Assembly (NCBI RefSeq): GCF_016583575.1
Contig: NZ_NRRG01000033.1
Coordinates: forward strand, 1 to 60,082
Source of the DNA: Thiocystis violacea
GTDB lineage: Bacteria; Pseudomonadota; Gammaproteobacteria; Chromatiales; Chromatiaceae
Direction of reading: 5' to 3'
Length of the DNA: 60,082 bases
Shown: positions 45,214 through 54,690 of the stretch, piece after piece
Layout of the letters: each line of letters opens with the position of its first letter
How positions within the stretch are numbered: the first letter of the stretch is position 1
The notes under the pieces: generated by a model
What the model was told of the DNA's origin: nothing
Databases searched by the model: none
The model's input: only the letters and a program-made list of their open reading frames with translations
Program-made: the position numbers and the translations under genes

Positions 45214-46404
45214 ATGATCTTGAAGCACGTCGTCTGCCTGATCGCGATGACAGCCGTTCTGTTCGTCCAGGGCTGCGCGGGACTGGTTCGCAAGGAGGCC
45301 GTCCCGGCCGCGTTCACCGACCGGGCCGTCATCCCCGGCATGGCCGACGTGCGCTACCGGATCGGCATCGATACCGCGGCGATCCAGGCCGAGGGGATTG
45401 CCTCGGTGCGGCGCGAGCAGGCCCACCTTGCGTCCATCGGTCATCGTGGCGGCTTGCCCCCGGCGGTCTTCCTGGCCGTCTCGGGTGGCGGCGACAACGG
45501 CGCCTTTGGCGCCGGGCTGCTGAACGGCTGGACCGCGGCGGGTGATCGGCCAGAGTTCAAGCTCGTCACCGGCGTCAGCACCGGCGCCCTCATTGCTCCC
45601 TTTGCCTTTCTGGGGCCGGCCTACGACAAGCCGCTCGAACGCTTCTACACGACCACCGGCCCCAAGGACATCGCGAAACAGCGCTCGATCTTGGCGGCGG
45701 TGACGAGCGACGCCCTGGCGGACAATGCGCCGCTCTGGCAATTGGTGAGCCGGGAGGTCAACCAGTCGTTGCTGGACGCCATTGCGCGCGAGTACGACAA
45801 AGGGCGCTTGCTGCTGGTGGCCACCGTGGATCTGGATGCGCGCCAGTCGGTCCTCTGGAACCTGACCAAGATCGCCGCGAGCCAGCATCCCGATGCGCTC
45901 GACTTGTTCCGGTCGCTGATGATCGCCTCCGCCTCCATTCCCGGCGCCTTTCCACCGGTCATGATCGATGTCGAGGCCAACGGGCGCGCCTACCAGGAGA
46001 TGCATGTCGACGGCGGCACCATGTCGCAGGTCTTCGTCTATCCGCCATCCCTTCACGTCGATACCCTCGCCCGTAAACTCGGGGTTCAGCGTGAGCGCCG
46101 CGTCTACGTCATCCGCAATGCACGCCTGGATCCGGAATGGGCGCAAGTCGACCGCCGGACCATGAGCATCGCCGGACGGTCGATCTCATCCCTCATTCAT
46201 ACCCAGGGCCTCGGCGACCTCTACCGGATCTACCTGACCACTCAACGCGATGGCGTGGATTTCAACCTCGCCTATGTCCCGGCGAGCTTCAAGGCCCCGC
46301 ACCGCGAGGAGTTCGATACCGATTTCATGCGCGCCTTGTTCCAGACCGGCTACGACCTGGCGGCTGGCGGCTATCCCTGGGAGAAAAAGCCACCAGGCTT
46401 TTGA
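45214..46404 (+). CDS. patatin-like phospholipase lipoprotein
   Basis: 396 residues from MILKHVVCLIAMTAV, preceded by GGGAGG; lipobox LFVQGC (C21) predicts a lipoprotein. Patatin signature: oxyanion loop SGGGDNGAFGAGLL, nucleophile elbow GVSTGAL (S122), and catalytic Asp in HVDGGTM (D266). The serine-aspartate dyad is complete. It likely hydrolyses phospholipids or other acyl esters in the envelope; the substrate is unknown. It follows the sulfatase remnant by about 65 bp but is intact and unrelated to it. Confidence 0.9.
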   Translation: MILKHVVCLIAMTAVLFVQGCAGLVRKEAVPAAFTDRAVIPGMADVRYRIGIDTAAIQAEGIASVRREQAHLASIGHRGGLPPAVFLAVSGGGDNGAFGAGLLNGWTAAGDRPEFKLVTGVSTGALIAPFAFLGPAYDKPLERFYTTTGPKDIAKQRSILAAVTSDALADNAPLWQLVSREVNQSLLDAIAREYDKGRLLLVATVDLDARQSVLWNLTKIAASQHPDALDLFRSLMIASASIPGAFPPVMIDVEANGRAYQEMHVDGGTMSQVFVYPPSLHVDTLARKLGVQRERRVYVIRNARLDPEWAQVDRRTMSIAGRSISSLIHTQGLGDLYRIYLTTQRDGVDFNLAYVPASFKAPHREEFDTDFMRALFQTGYDLAAGGYPWEKKPPGF

Positions 46405-46575
46405 GAGGCATCCCGATCTCCCGTGACAACCGCCCCGGCTGATTCCGGAGAGCGCTTCTCGCTCGTCTTTGGCGGCCTCTTTCAAGTCTTGCCGCATCGT
46501 CCCGGGATTCGTTCCGCCCATCATCACATGACAACCAGGCCGGTTCTCCTTGCCTGCGACCACTGGAGGTCGTCC

Positions 46576-46914
46576 ATGCCAAATCGAGCTGAATGCATCG
46601 CGGATCTGATCGCGGCGACGGATCAGATGAAACAGGCCGCGTTGGGGGATGACTGGGAACTGGTGGAGCGACTCCAGAAACGTCGTCGCGTGCTGGTCGA
46701 ACGGATCCTCGAACAGGTCGGGAAACTGGACCTGACCGGGGAGGACGCGGAGCGGCTGCGCGAGGTGCGCAGGCAGGAGGCGATCATCGCGGCGCTGGCC
46801 GGCGCGCGACGTCAGGCGTTGAGCGAGGCGATCGCCCAGACGCAAACCGGGGTGCGCGTCGAGAAGAGCCGCCGCATGCGGCGGGCCTATGGCGACACGG
46901 ATCGGCGGCGCTGA
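46576..46914 (+). CDS. small helical protein, possibly FliT-like
   Basis: 112 residues from MPNRAECIADLIAATDQMKQ, with GGAGGT nine bases upstream; the longer frame to 46423 is less likely. Two long amphipathic helices (DDWELVERLQKRRRVLVERI and EDAERLREVRRQEAIIAALA) and a basic tail. The segment DWELVERLQKRRRVLVE resembles the FliT flagellar chaperone family, but no flagellar genes are near. Treat the name as a suggestion only. Confidence 0.6.
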   Translation: MPNRAECIADLIAATDQMKQAALGDDWELVERLQKRRRVLVERILEQVGKLDLTGEDAERLREVRRQEAIIAALAGARRQALSEAIAQTQTGVRVEKSRRMRRAYGDTDRRR

Positions 46915-46936
46915 CCTTGGGCTGAACCAAGGGCCG

Positions 46937-46962
46937 GGAGCCCCGAGGTCGTCGGGGACTCC
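46937..46962. terminator. hairpin between convergent genes
   Basis: GGAGCCCCGA and TCGGGGACTCC pair across a short loop with one bulged base. It lies 22 bp after the stop of the FliT-like gene and 34 bp before the stop of phoH on the other strand. There is no T-run on either side, so termination is only suggested by position. Confidence 0.4.
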
Positions 46963-46996
46963 AGCCATCCGGCTCCGATCCTGATGCCCCTTGGCG

Positions 46997-48415
46997 TCAC
47001 AATTCCTGGGACGCGAAGTCCGCCAGCCTGGAGCGTTCGCCGCGCATGAGCGTGATGTGCCCGCTATGCGGCCAATGCTTGAAACGGTCGACGACGTAGG
47101 TCAGCCCGGAGGTCGTTTCGGTCAGATAGGGCGTGTCGATCTGACCAATGTTGCCGAGACAGACGAACTTGGTCCCCGGTCCGGAGCGGGTGATCAGGGT
47201 CTTCATCTGTTTGGCGGTCAGGTTCTGCGCCTCGTCGAGGATGATGTATTTGTTGAGGAAGGTGCGCCCGCGCATGAAGTTGAGCGAGGAGATGCGGATA
47301 CGGTTGCGCACCAGGTCGTTGGTGGCGGCGCGGCCCCACTCGCCGCCCTCGGGACGGGTCAGGACCTCCAGGTTGTCCATGAGCGCGCCCATCCAGGGCG
47401 TCATCTTCTCTTCCTCGGTGCCGGGCAGGAAGCCGATGTCCTCGCCCACCGGAACCGTCACCCGGGTCATGATGATCTCGCGGTAGAGGTTGCGGTCGAG
47501 CACCTGCGCCAGTCCGGCGGCCAGGGCCAGCAGGGTCTTGCCGGTGCCGGCGGTGCCGAGCAGGGTGACGAAATCCAGCTCCGGATTCATCAGCATGTTG
47601 AGCGCGAAATTCTGCTCGCGGTTGCGGGCGTTGATACCCCAGACGTTGTGGCGGATCTGGCGATAGTCCTCGACCAGCTCGATGATGGCCTCGGTCTCGG
47701 AGCGTTTCTCGCGCACCATGGCCTCGAAGGCGCCTTCCTCGCCGATGGCGAGACATTCGGCCGGATACCAGTCGGCGATGTCGGGTCCGGAGACCCGATA
47801 GAAGGTGCGGCCTTCTTCCCGCCAGGCGTCGATGGTCTTTTCGTGGTGCTCCCAGAAATCGTCCGGGAGGCTCTCGAGTCCCGTGTAGAGCAGGTTGGCG
47901 TCATCGAGTACCTGGTCGTTGGAATAGTCCTCCGCCGGGATGCCGAGCACGGCGGCCTTGATGCGCAGGTTGATGTCCTTGGAGACGATGATGACCTGGC
48001 GGTCGGTGCGCCGCTCGCGCAGGGCCTGGGCGGTGCCGAGCAGGTTGTTGTCCGGGATCGTGCCGGGCAGGGAGGCCGGCAGATTCAGATCCAGTTGCTC
48101 GGTCTGGAAGAACAGGCGACCGGTCGAGGGCAGGATGAGGCCGCCTCCGTTCGCGGCGGTGGGGCCGATCGGCAGACCGGCGTCGATCTCCTCCTTGTCC
48201 GCGTTGCTCATGAGCTGATCGAGGAAGCGGCTGACCTGGCGGACGTTACGGGCGACCTCGGACAGGCCCTTCTTGGACCGGTCCAGTTCCTCAAGCACCA
48301 CCATCGGCAGGAAGATGTCGTGCTCCTGGAAGCGGAACAAGGCCGTGGGATCGTGCATCAGGACATTGGTGTCCAGAACGAACAGGCAGGGCTTATCGTT
48401 TTCGCGTTTGATCAT
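46997..48415 (-). CDS. PhoH-family ATPase with N-terminal PIN domain
   Basis: 472 residues from [20 protein letters not shown]. The PIN domain (about 8-150) keeps acidic residues in [12 protein letters not shown] and [14 protein letters not shown]. The PhoH ATPase domain (about 250-450) has Walker A in [17 protein letters not shown], Walker B in [20 protein letters not shown], and GDIGQ-like [16 protein letters not shown]. This is the YlaK/PhoH2 type; some members unwind and cleave RNA. It is the last gene of a gcvR-bcp-phoH run on the minus strand. Confidence 0.93.
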   Translation of the reverse strand: MIKRENDKPCLFVLDTNVLMHDPTALFRFQEHDIFLPMVVLEELDRSKKGLSEVARNVRQVSRFLDQLMSNADKEEIDAGLPIGPTAANGGGLILPSTGRLFFQTEQLDLNLPASLPGTIPDNNLLGTAQALRERRTDRQVIIVSKDINLRIKAAVLGIPAEDYSNDQVLDDANLLYTGLESLPDDFWEHHEKTIDAWREEGRTFYRVSGPDIADWYPAECLAIGEEGAFEAMVREKRSETEAIIELVEDYRQIRHNVWGINARNREQNFALNMLMNPELDFVTLLGTAGTGKTLLALAAGLAQVLDRNLYREIIMTRVTVPVGEDIGFLPGTEEEKMTPWMGALMDNLEVLTRPEGGEWGRAATNDLVRNRIRISSLNFMRGRTFLNKYIILDEAQNLTAKQMKTLITRSGPGTKFVCLGNIGQIDTPYLTETTSGLTYVVDRFKHWPHSGHITLMRGERSRLADFASQEL

Positions 48416-48515
48416 GGGCTTCCGGGACCGGGTTGTCCGTGCCGCTGGGGCGCGTCGAGGAGGAGGGGAGCCGGCGCGCACGCCGGCCGGACGGGGTCGA
48501 TCGCCTGGAGCGGGG

Positions 48516-48989
48516 TTATCCGGCGGCGAGGGCCTGGGCGGCGGCCAGAACCTCCGCGACGTGGCCGGGTACCTTCACTCCTCGCCATTCGCGCCTCAGG
48601 ACGCCCCCGGCATCGATCAGGAAAGTGGCGCGCTCGACGCCCAGGCTCTCCTTGCCGTACATCTTCTTGAGCTTGATGACGTCGAACGCCCGGCAGAGTG
48701 CCTCGTCCTTGTCCGACAGCAGATCGAAGGGGAAGGACTGCTTGGCCTTGAAGTTCTCCTGGGCCTTGAGGCCGTCGCGCGAGGCGCCGAGGAGGCGGGT
48801 GTTGGCGGCCGCGAAGGCGTCCGTCGCGGCGCTGAAATCCAGTCCTTCCTGGGTGCAGCCGGGGGTGCTGGCCTTGGGATAGAAATAGAGCACCAGGTTC
48901 TGGCCCCGGTAGTCCGAGAGTTTGAGGGTCTTGCCGCCGGTGGCCGGAAGCTCGATGTCCGGGATGGTCTCGCCGATCGCTGGGGCCAT
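48516..48989 (-). CDS. bcp: thioredoxin-dependent peroxiredoxin (Bcp/PrxQ)
   Basis: 157 residues of the Bcp type: IPDIELPATGGKTLKLSDYR, GQNLVLYFYPKASTPGCTQE with peroxidatic C45 in TPGC, LLGASRDGLKAQENFKAKQ and LLSDKDEALCRAFDV. The usual resolving Cys five residues after C45 is absent (CTQEGL); the only other Cys is in EALCRAF. It reduces hydrogen and organic peroxides. Position next to gcvR matches the E. coli gcvR-bcp pair. Confidence 0.93.
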   Translation of the reverse strand: MAPAIGETIPDIELPATGGKTLKLSDYRGQNLVLYFYPKASTPGCTQEGLDFSAATDAFAAANTRLLGASRDGLKAQENFKAKQSFPFDLLSDKDEALCRAFDVIKLKKMYGKESLGVERATFLIDAGGVLRREWRGVKVPGHVAEVLAAAQALAAG

Positions 48990-49105
48990 GGTCGCTGTCT
49001 CCGGTATTCAACAGTTGGAAGGTCGGTCGCGGGCGTCCGTTTCGCTGCTTGAAGTGGGGATGACTGGCGCCGGACCCAAAGCGATCGGCGAGCGAGGTCG
49101 GTGTT

Positions 49106-49645
49106 TCAGCCCTTCAGCGGCTCGAGCACCGCGTCCAGGTTGAGTCCGTCGCAATAGTCCATGAACTCCTCGCGCAGACCGGCGATATGGACGTCGGCCG
49201 GGATTCCGACCGTCATGTGCACCGCGAACATGGGCGTGCCGGTATGGGCCGCGGCATAGGTGCTGGTCGCCATGTCCTCGATGTTGATATTGCGTTCGGC
49301 GAAGAAGCCCGCCAGGTTGTTGACGATGCCGGGGTGATCCATGGAGACCACGTCGATGGCGTAGGGCAGCAGGTTGCGTCCCGTGGCACGCTCGCCGGTG
49401 CGCTTGGAGATGATGGTCATGCCGAGCTGACGCTCCAGCTCGGGAAGCGAGTTCTCGATCTTGGCCAGGGTATTCCACTTACCCTCCACCAGGAGCATCG
49501 CCGCGAATTCCCCGCCGAGGACCGTCATGCGGCTGTCCTCGATGTTGCAGCCGTGCTCCAGCACGGCCTTGGAGAGCTGATTGACGATGCCTGGGTGATC
49601 TTCACCCAGCGCCGAAATCACGAGGTAAGTCTTCTGCCTGGTCAT
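49106..49645 (-). CDS. gcvR: glycine cleavage system regulator GcvR (two ACT domains)
   Basis: 179 residues from MTRQKTYLVISALGED. Two ACT domains: the first from YLVISALGEDHPGIVNQLSK through CNIEDSRMTVLGGEFAAMLL, the second from YAIDVVSMDHPGIVNNLAGF through NINIEDMATSTYAAAHTGTP. GcvR binds glycine and antagonises GcvA control of gcvTHP in E. coli. Frame upstream to 49702 is discarded. It is followed by bcp after 116 bp on the same strand. Confidence 0.88.
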   Translation of the reverse strand: MTRQKTYLVISALGEDHPGIVNQLSKAVLEHGCNIEDSRMTVLGGEFAAMLLVEGKWNTLAKIENSLPELERQLGMTIISKRTGERATGRNLLPYAIDVVSMDHPGIVNNLAGFFAERNINIEDMATSTYAAAHTGTPMFAVHMTVGIPADVHIAGLREEFMDYCDGLNLDAVLEPLKG

Positions 49646-49869
49646 GTCCTTGCCGATGTTCGGAGATGTGGGAAATTGGATCTGATGGTTCGAGTGTAGC
49701 ATGGCGAAACCGGCCGCTACATCGCGCTCGGGACCGTCCGCGGGGGGCTGTCAGGTGCCCGACGACTCCGGATCCTCGCCCCGTCCCTCCGTTGGCGCCT
49801 CCTCGCCGCTCCCGCCCGTCGAGGCGCCGCGCATTCTACAGCGGACGCGCGAAGCGGCGAGGATCGGCC

Positions 49870-50544
49870 TCACACATCGGCCCAGAGGCGCAGCAGATTG
49901 GCGTAGGAGCGATCGACATAACCGGTGGCGGCCTCGCCCGGCGCGGTCTTGAGCAGGTGCTCGCGCGCCAGATTCAGCTCGTGGAGGAGTTCGCGCTTGG
50001 CCGGATCGCGCACATGGCTCTGGATCCAGGTCAGCGCCACCAGGCGCTCGCCGGACCGCACCTCCGCCACCCGGTGCAGGCTGGACGAGGGATAGACCAC
50101 CGCGTGCCCGGCCGGCAGCTTGACCTCCTGGTCGCCGAAGGGGGTGCGGATGACCAGCTCCCCGCCCTCGTAGGCCTCGGGCGGATTGAGAAAGACCGTC
50201 ATGGAAACGTCGCTGCGAAAACGCGGTCCGCCAGAACCCATGATGGGATCGTCCACATGATCGCCGTAGGCCATGCCCGCCGTGTAACGCGCGAAAATCG
50301 GATCCGCGACCCGTTGCGGCAGCACGCCGAAGCGAAAGGTCGGATGGTGGCCGAGGCTCGCCATGAGGATGCGGATCAGAAGCCGCAGGCGCTCGGGATC
50401 CGCTTGCAGCTCCTCGTTGCGCTTGACGCGCGCGGCGGCGAAGCCGGCGCTGAGGCGCCCGTCGACGAAAACCGCGCCGGCGAGGGTTTCCCGGATCTTG
50501 TCGAGTTGGGCGGAGTCGAGCAGTTCAGGGATGGTCAGGGGCAT
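49870..50544 (-). CDS. PKHD-type Fe(II)/2-oxoglutarate dioxygenase (PiuC/YbiX)
   Basis: 225 residues from MPLTIPELLDSAQLDKIRET. Iron ligands H96 and D98 (GDHVDDPIM) and distal H157 (YPSSSLHRV), with 2-oxoglutarate-binding R167 (EVRSGERLVAL), are all present. The segment FLNPPEAYEGGELVIRTPFG is typical of PiuC/YbiX. Such genes often accompany TonB-dependent siderophore receptors and are iron-responsive, but no receptor is next to it here. The true substrate is unknown. Confidence 0.92.
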   Translation of the reverse strand: MPLTIPELLDSAQLDKIRETLAGAVFVDGRLSAGFAAARVKRNEELQADPERLRLLIRILMASLGHHPTFRFGVLPQRVADPIFARYTAGMAYGDHVDDPIMGSGGPRFRSDVSMTVFLNPPEAYEGGELVIRTPFGDQEVKLPAGHAVVYPSSSLHRVAEVRSGERLVALTWIQSHVRDPAKRELLHELNLAREHLLKTAPGEAATGYVDRSYANLLRLWADV

Positions 50545-50717
50545 CGGTGGGTCTCGGTTGGATTGCCGCGAGGCGGGGCCTCGGGCCGCTCGTGTTCGCG
50601 GTCGGCTGGCGGAAGTGTCGCGCGGCGCGCCGTCGATCCTGGCGTCCGCATGGCGCGCCATTGGACAATCCGCGTAAGCTGAAGCTCGGCCATATCATCA
50701 CCACGAGGAGGCACCGC

Positions 50718-51293
50718 ATGATTCTAAAGGCCATCATCGACGAGCAGAGCTATGAGATCAACGTGCCGGATGCCCTTTTGGTCGAGGCGCAAGGGTATTT
50801 CGATCAGCTTGATCGGGACATGGATTCCGGCTGGCGGATGAGTCGCGACTGGGTCGAGAACCCGGACCGGATTCAGCGTTGCCAGATCGTCGCCGACAAG
50901 CTGCTGACGGCCCTGGAGGCCGGCAACGAAAAGCTCGGAACCCTGATGGCGGGCTACATCCTGGCGCGTTTGCCGGGCGTGGAGTCGGTCGAGTTGGACA
51001 TCCAGGGCGAGATTCAGAACACGGGGTTTCTGATGGGACGGACCCCGGCGACGGCTCCGGCGCCGATCCAGTCGACCGGGGCGGGCTTGACCAAGCTGGA
51101 GGCGATGGAGCAGGCGGGCAAGGATGTGACTCAGGTATTCAAGGTGGGGCGTGGCTATCGATTCTCCGTTTTCGATCATGCCGCGAGTCTCTGGCGGGAC
51201 TCTCCCCTGGCGGCGACGGAACGAGAGGCGGCGCGTCTGCGCCAAGAGGCGTTCAAGGCGCGCTACGAGGCGCTACTGGAGGGTGTGGCTTAA
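50718..51293 (+). CDS. hypothetical protein
   Basis: 191 residues from MILKAIIDEQSYEINVPDAL, with GAGGAG upstream; the frame is open another 57 codons 5' without merit. N-terminal part suggests a small beta sheet, then helices (FDQLDRDMDSGWRMSRDWVE, NEKLGTLMAGYILARLPGVE), a Pro/Ala/Thr linker (RTPATAPAPIQSTGAGL), and a C-terminal alpha segment. No family recognised. It is divergent from the PiuC-like gene, with about 170 bp between the starts. Confidence 0.75.
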   Translation: MILKAIIDEQSYEINVPDALLVEAQGYFDQLDRDMDSGWRMSRDWVENPDRIQRCQIVADKLLTALEAGNEKLGTLMAGYILARLPGVESVELDIQGEIQNTGFLMGRTPATAPAPIQSTGAGLTKLEAMEQAGKDVTQVFKVGRGYRFSVFDHAASLWRDSPLAATEREAARLRQEAFKARYEALLEGVA

Positions 51294-51397
51294 GGTAGGG
51301 GCGGGTACCGGACCTGGCGAGCATCGCTCGGGATGCGCCATCCATGGCCAAGGGGATCCGTCCTCGCCGACGGACTGGCTTCGGCGAGGGATGGCGA

Positions 51398-51595
51398 TCA
51401 GTCCGACTTCTTGACGGTGCTGAACTTGAACGGCAGGTAGGCCGGGCAGAACCCGATCGCGCCGGTCGCGAGGATGATCAGACCCAGAATGTCCAGGATG
51501 ATGTTGCCGGTCATGAGGCCGGCCAGGATCAGTACGCCGGCCACGGCCAAGCGGATGTTACGGTCCATGGCGCCGACGTTTTTTGGCAAATTCAT
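51398..51595 (-). CDS. DUF2892 (YgaP-like) inner membrane protein
   Basis: 65 residues: MNLPKNVGAMDRNIRLAVAG, then two transmembrane helices (VLILAGLMTG and LDILGLIILATGAIGF) and CPAYLPFKFST. The opening KNVG..DR.IR and the closing G.CPAY.PF are the DUF2892 signature. In some proteins this unit is fused to rhodanese domains (YgaP); here it stands alone. The cysteine of FCPAYLP is conserved. Function unknown. Confidence 0.9.
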   Translation of the reverse strand: MNLPKNVGAMDRNIRLAVAGVLILAGLMTGNIILDILGLIILATGAIGFCPAYLPFKFSTVKKSD

Positions 51596-51784
51596 GGTTA
51601 AAGCTCCTGATTGTGCTTAAGAAAGGGGGGCGAATGAGTTGGCGGTCACTCGGGGAGGGCGTTCGGGTATCGCGGAGGCAGTATACTCCCCGTTCATCAT
51701 CCCGGTGATTGCTATATGTTAATCCACCGATGCCTTATCGGCGTTTCGGTCCGTCCCACGCCGTCCCAAAGGAGCGATTGAATC

Positions 51785-52303
51785 ATGGCGCACCAGTGGT
51801 CGAGGTCTGTCCGTTCGCCGAGTCTGGCGATCCTATGTTTTGTCTTCGTCGCGGTAGCCGGCTGCTCCAGCCCCGGCGAGGATGTGCGTGTGACTCTCTG
51901 CAAGGATATGGCCTCGGGCCTTCTGAACGCGCCGTCCACTCCGGTTTGGCGCGAGGCGCGCGCCGAACCCCGCCGGTTGGATCGGCTGGCCATCCATCTG
52001 AGCTTCGAGGCGGCGGATCCCGCCGACGGTCGGGTCAAGCCCATGCATGCCACCTGCTTCTACCGTTACGACGCGGTCGAAGAGACGGCCATGACCCTCG
52101 CCGATCCCCTGTCGGCCTTTTCGACCTCGCCCTCGGGCATGACGCTGAATGGCCGGGAGGTCGCCAATCCACTCCTCGCGGAGGCCGTCAAGGAGGTGAT
52201 GCTGAAGCAGGGGCGCGAATTCCTGGAGCGTGCCCGACGTGGCATCGAGGAAGCGGCCGATCAAGCGCGAGAGCGTCTGAACGGCCTTCAATCCAGCGAC
52301 TGA
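51785..52303 (+). CDS. putative lipoprotein of unknown function
   Basis: 172 residues. Signal peptide with lipobox (LCFVFVAVAGCSSPGED; C27) predicts lipidation. The mature part has a Cys pair (VTLCKDMA and HATCFYRYD) and a helical, Glu/Arg-rich C-terminus (FLERARRGIEEAADQARERL). No family recognised. It is preceded by a 190-bp gap and followed after about 100 bp by the promoter of the ribosomal operon. Confidence 0.75.
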   Translation: MAHQWSRSVRSPSLAILCFVFVAVAGCSSPGEDVRVTLCKDMASGLLNAPSTPVWREARAEPRRLDRLAIHLSFEAADPADGRVKPMHATCFYRYDAVEETAMTLADPLSAFSTSPSGMTLNGREVANPLLAEAVKEVMLKQGREFLERARRGIEEAADQARERLNGLQSSD

Positions 52304-52408
52304 CGCCCGACCTGGCGACTCGGGGAAGCGCGCGATTCCCGTCCGTGACCGGATGCGGTTTCGCCGGGGGTGACGCCCGGGCTGAAAAGACGAAGCCAAA
52401 TCAGGTCT

Positions 52409-52436
52409 TTGACAGGCAAGGCGATTCACGTATGAT
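52409..52436 (+). promoter_or_regulatory. strong sigma-70 promoter for rpsF operon
   Basis: TTGACA (52409-52414) and TATGAT (52431-52436) are separated by 16 bp, a perfect -35 and a one-mismatch -10. It lies about 80 bp upstream of the rpsF start. No other promoter of comparable quality was seen in the window. The leader between 52440 and 52516 may carry the S6:S18 autoregulatory site known in other bacteria; I could not fold it with certainty. Confidence 0.75.
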
Positions 52437-52516
52437 GCGCGATTCCCCGCGATCCGGGGTTACTCCTTGCCTCACCGCCATCCGGGTGGGAGGCTGTCAA
52501 TCCGAAGGGAGCAGCA

Positions 52517-52903
52517 ATGCGTCATTACGAAGTGGTTTTTCTGGTTCACCCGAGCCAGAGCGAGCAGGTGCCCGGCATGATCGAGCGCTATCAGGGCAAC
52601 CTGGAGAAGCGTGGCGGGGTCATCCACCGTACCGAGGATTGGGGTCGCCGTCCCCTGGCCTACCCGATCAACAAGGTGCACAAGGCGCACTATGTGCTGA
52701 TGAATGTCGAGTGCGATCAGGAAGCCATCGACGAGCTGGAGAACACCTTCCGCTTCAACGATGCCGTGCTGCGCAACCTCATCATTCACCGCGGCGCCGC
52801 GGTCACCGAGGCATCACCGCTCGCCAAGGGCAGCGATGAGCGCGAGCGCCCCGAGAGCGCCGATGCCGACTCGGATACCGATACCGACGCCAGCGACGAC
52901 TGA
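52517..52903 (+). CDS. rpsF: 30S ribosomal protein S6
   Basis: 128 residues: [60 protein letters not shown] and [14 protein letters not shown] are standard S6. The C-terminal tail after residue 100 is highly acidic ([13 protein letters not shown]), like the Glu-rich tail of E. coli S6 that receives added glutamates, though here Asp and Ser dominate. Preceded by AAGGGAGCA ribosome binding site. Confidence 0.97.
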   Translation: MRHYEVVFLVHPSQSEQVPGMIERYQGNLEKRGGVIHRTEDWGRRPLAYPINKVHKAHYVLMNVECDQEAIDELENTFRFNDAVLRNLIIHRGAAVTEASPLAKGSDERERPESADADSDTDTDASDD

Positions 52904-52953
52904 GCGATCGTCAGTCGAGCTTTCGGCTCAAGCCTCAAGTCACGGAGAAAACC

Positions 52954-53178
52954 ATGTCCCGCTTTTTTCGCCGCAAACGTTATTGCCGCTTTACCGCCGA
53001 GGGTATCGCCGAGATCGATTACAAGGATCTCAACCTTCTGAAGGCCTATGTCAGTGAATCCGGAAAGATCGTGCCGAGCCGCATCACGGGCACCTCGGCT
53101 CGGTCCCAGCGCCAGCTTGCCCAGGCCGTCAAGCGCGCCCGCTTCCTCGCCCTGCTGCCCTATACCGACGGGCATTGA
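52954..53178 (+). CDS. rpsR: 30S ribosomal protein S18
   Basis: 74 residues: [60 protein letters not shown] and [12 protein letters not shown], all standard S18. It follows rpsF by 50 bp. priB, found between rpsF and rpsR in enterobacteria, is absent, as in Pseudomonas. Confidence 0.98.
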   Translation: MSRFFRRKRYCRFTAEGIAEIDYKDLNLLKAYVSESGKIVPSRITGTSARSQRQLAQAVKRARFLALLPYTDGH

Positions 53179-53222
53179 GCCAGGGGCGACCGATCCGCCC
53201 GAGTCGGGGGGAGAGGTCGCCG

Positions 53223-54182
53223 ATGTATCCGTCTCCCGGCGGTAGGGATGACAACCCCGGAGTCCGATCCGCGACCATGAAGCTGCTCGCGAACTTCGTC
53301 ATGCGAGGTTATTCGCAGGCGACCCTGGTAACCACGGTTGCTGGTCTGCTGTCCCTGCTGTTGCCCTTCATCGGGATCCTCAGCTCGGCGGCGGTGGGCT
53401 TGGTGACCTTGCGCAAGGGACAGCGCGAAGGTCTTCTGCTGTTGATCTTCGCCACCCTGGCCGCGAGTCTCATCGCCCTTCTGGCGCTCGGCAATGCCTG
53501 GGTTGGGGTCGGGTTGCTGGTCATCCTCTGGGTGCCGATCTGGGGTCTGGCCAATATTCTGCGCTCGACCCGGTCGCTTGCGACCACGGTCCAGTTGGCC
53601 GCCCTGGGTGGCCTGGTCATGGTGCTGGTCATCCATGTGGCGGTCGGCGACCCGGCGCTCTACTGGCGGCAACTGATGGAGCCGCTGCGGCTGTCGTTGG
53701 TTGGCGATGGGCTGTTCGACGCGGACGCGAGCGAGGTTCTGTTCGGCCAGTTGGCCAAATGGATGACCGGAGCCTTCGCCGCCGCCCTGGTCTTTCAGTA
53801 CCTGGTCAGCCTCTTCATCGCGCGCTGGTGGCAGGCCCATCTCTATAACCCCGGTGGCTTCGGCGATGAATTCAGGGCCATGCGACTCCGGCCGGTGGTG
53901 GGGATTCTTTTTCTGGTCCTCTTGGGCTGGGGGTTGCTCGCCAAGGGGATCGGCCTGGATCTGGCGCCCGTGCTCGGGTTTCTGCTGCTCCTGCAGGGAT
54001 TGACGGTGGTTCATGGCTTGAGGGGATTGCTGGCCGTCCATCGGGGCTGGCTGGTCGCGCTCTACCTATTGTTGGTTTTATTCATGCCGCAGACCGGCCT
54101 GTTGCTGGCCAGTATCGGCTTGGTCGATCTCTGGGCTGACATCCGCGCCCGCGTCGCGCAACGAGTCTCCGGGCAGCGCTGA
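53223..54182 (+). CDS. DUF2232-like membrane protein
   Basis: 319 residues from MYPSPGGRDDNPG, chosen for the GGGGAGAGG ribosome binding site; ATG at 53277 (MKLLANFVMRGYSQ) is a plausible alternative. About eight transmembrane segments follow (for example TLVTTVAGLLSLLLPFIGIL, GLLLLIFATLAASLIALLAL). A DUF2232/YybS-type protein occurs at the same place between rpsR and rplI in Pseudomonas and its relatives. Function unknown. Confidence 0.85.
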   Translation: MYPSPGGRDDNPGVRSATMKLLANFVMRGYSQATLVTTVAGLLSLLLPFIGILSSAAVGLVTLRKGQREGLLLLIFATLAASLIALLALGNAWVGVGLLVILWVPIWGLANILRSTRSLATTVQLAALGGLVMVLVIHVAVGDPALYWRQLMEPLRLSLVGDGLFDADASEVLFGQLAKWMTGAFAAALVFQYLVSLFIARWWQAHLYNPGGFGDEFRAMRLRPVVGILFLVLLGWGLLAKGIGLDLAPVLGFLLLLQGLTVVHGLRGLLAVHRGWLVALYLLLVLFMPQTGLLLASIGLVDLWADIRARVAQRVSGQR

Positions 54183-54230
54183 GCGCTCCCCGGCGACGGC
54201 ATCAGATGAATTGTTGAGAGGAATACACAA

Positions 54231-54683
54231 GTGGAAGTCATCCTGCTGAAGAACGTGAGCAAGCTCGGCCTGCTCGGCGACAAGGTGAAGGTTCGTTCCG
54301 GCTACGGCCGTAACTATCTGCTCCCCGGCGGTTACGCCGTCGCGGCGACCCCGGCGAACCTTGAGGCGTTCGAGGCGCGTCGTGCCGAGCTGGAGCGCCT
54401 CGCGGCCGAGAATCTGGCCGAGGCCGAGGCCCGCAAGGCCAAGCTCGCCGGAGTGCGTCTGACCATCGCCCGCAAGGCTGGCGACGAGGGTCGTCTCTTT
54501 GGTTCGGTGGGTGCCGCCGATATCGTCGAGGCCGCCATCCAGGCCGGTTTCGAGCTGACCAAGCCCGAAATCCGTCTTCCCCCAGGCGGCCCCTTCCGTG
54601 CCCTGGGCGAATACGAAGTCGCGCTGCACCTGCACACGGACGTCGACGCTCAACTGAAAGTCGACATCGTCCCCGAGAATTGA
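54231..54683 (+). CDS. rplI: 50S ribosomal protein L9
   Basis: 150 residues from GTG: the encoded VILLKNVSKLGLLGDKVKVR, SGYGRNYLLPGGYAVAATPA, a long connecting helix (EAFEARRAELERLAAENLAE) and FGSVGAADIVEAAIQAG. Standard two-lobed L9. Preceded by GAGAGGAA. It is the last ribosomal gene of the operon and precedes dnaB. Confidence 0.98.
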   Translation: MEVILLKNVSKLGLLGDKVKVRSGYGRNYLLPGGYAVAATPANLEAFEARRAELERLAAENLAEAEARKAKLAGVRLTIARKAGDEGRLFGSVGAADIVEAAIQAGFELTKPEIRLPPGGPFRALGEYEVALHLHTDVDAQLKVDIVPEN

Positions 54684-54690
54684 TGCCCCA

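Noticed and set aside
46991-48670. 559-codon plus-strand frame
   Set aside because: Antisense to phoH and part of bcp; no recognisable motif.
52904-52953. priB between rpsF and rpsR
   Set aside because: Only 50 bp separate the two genes; priB is not here.
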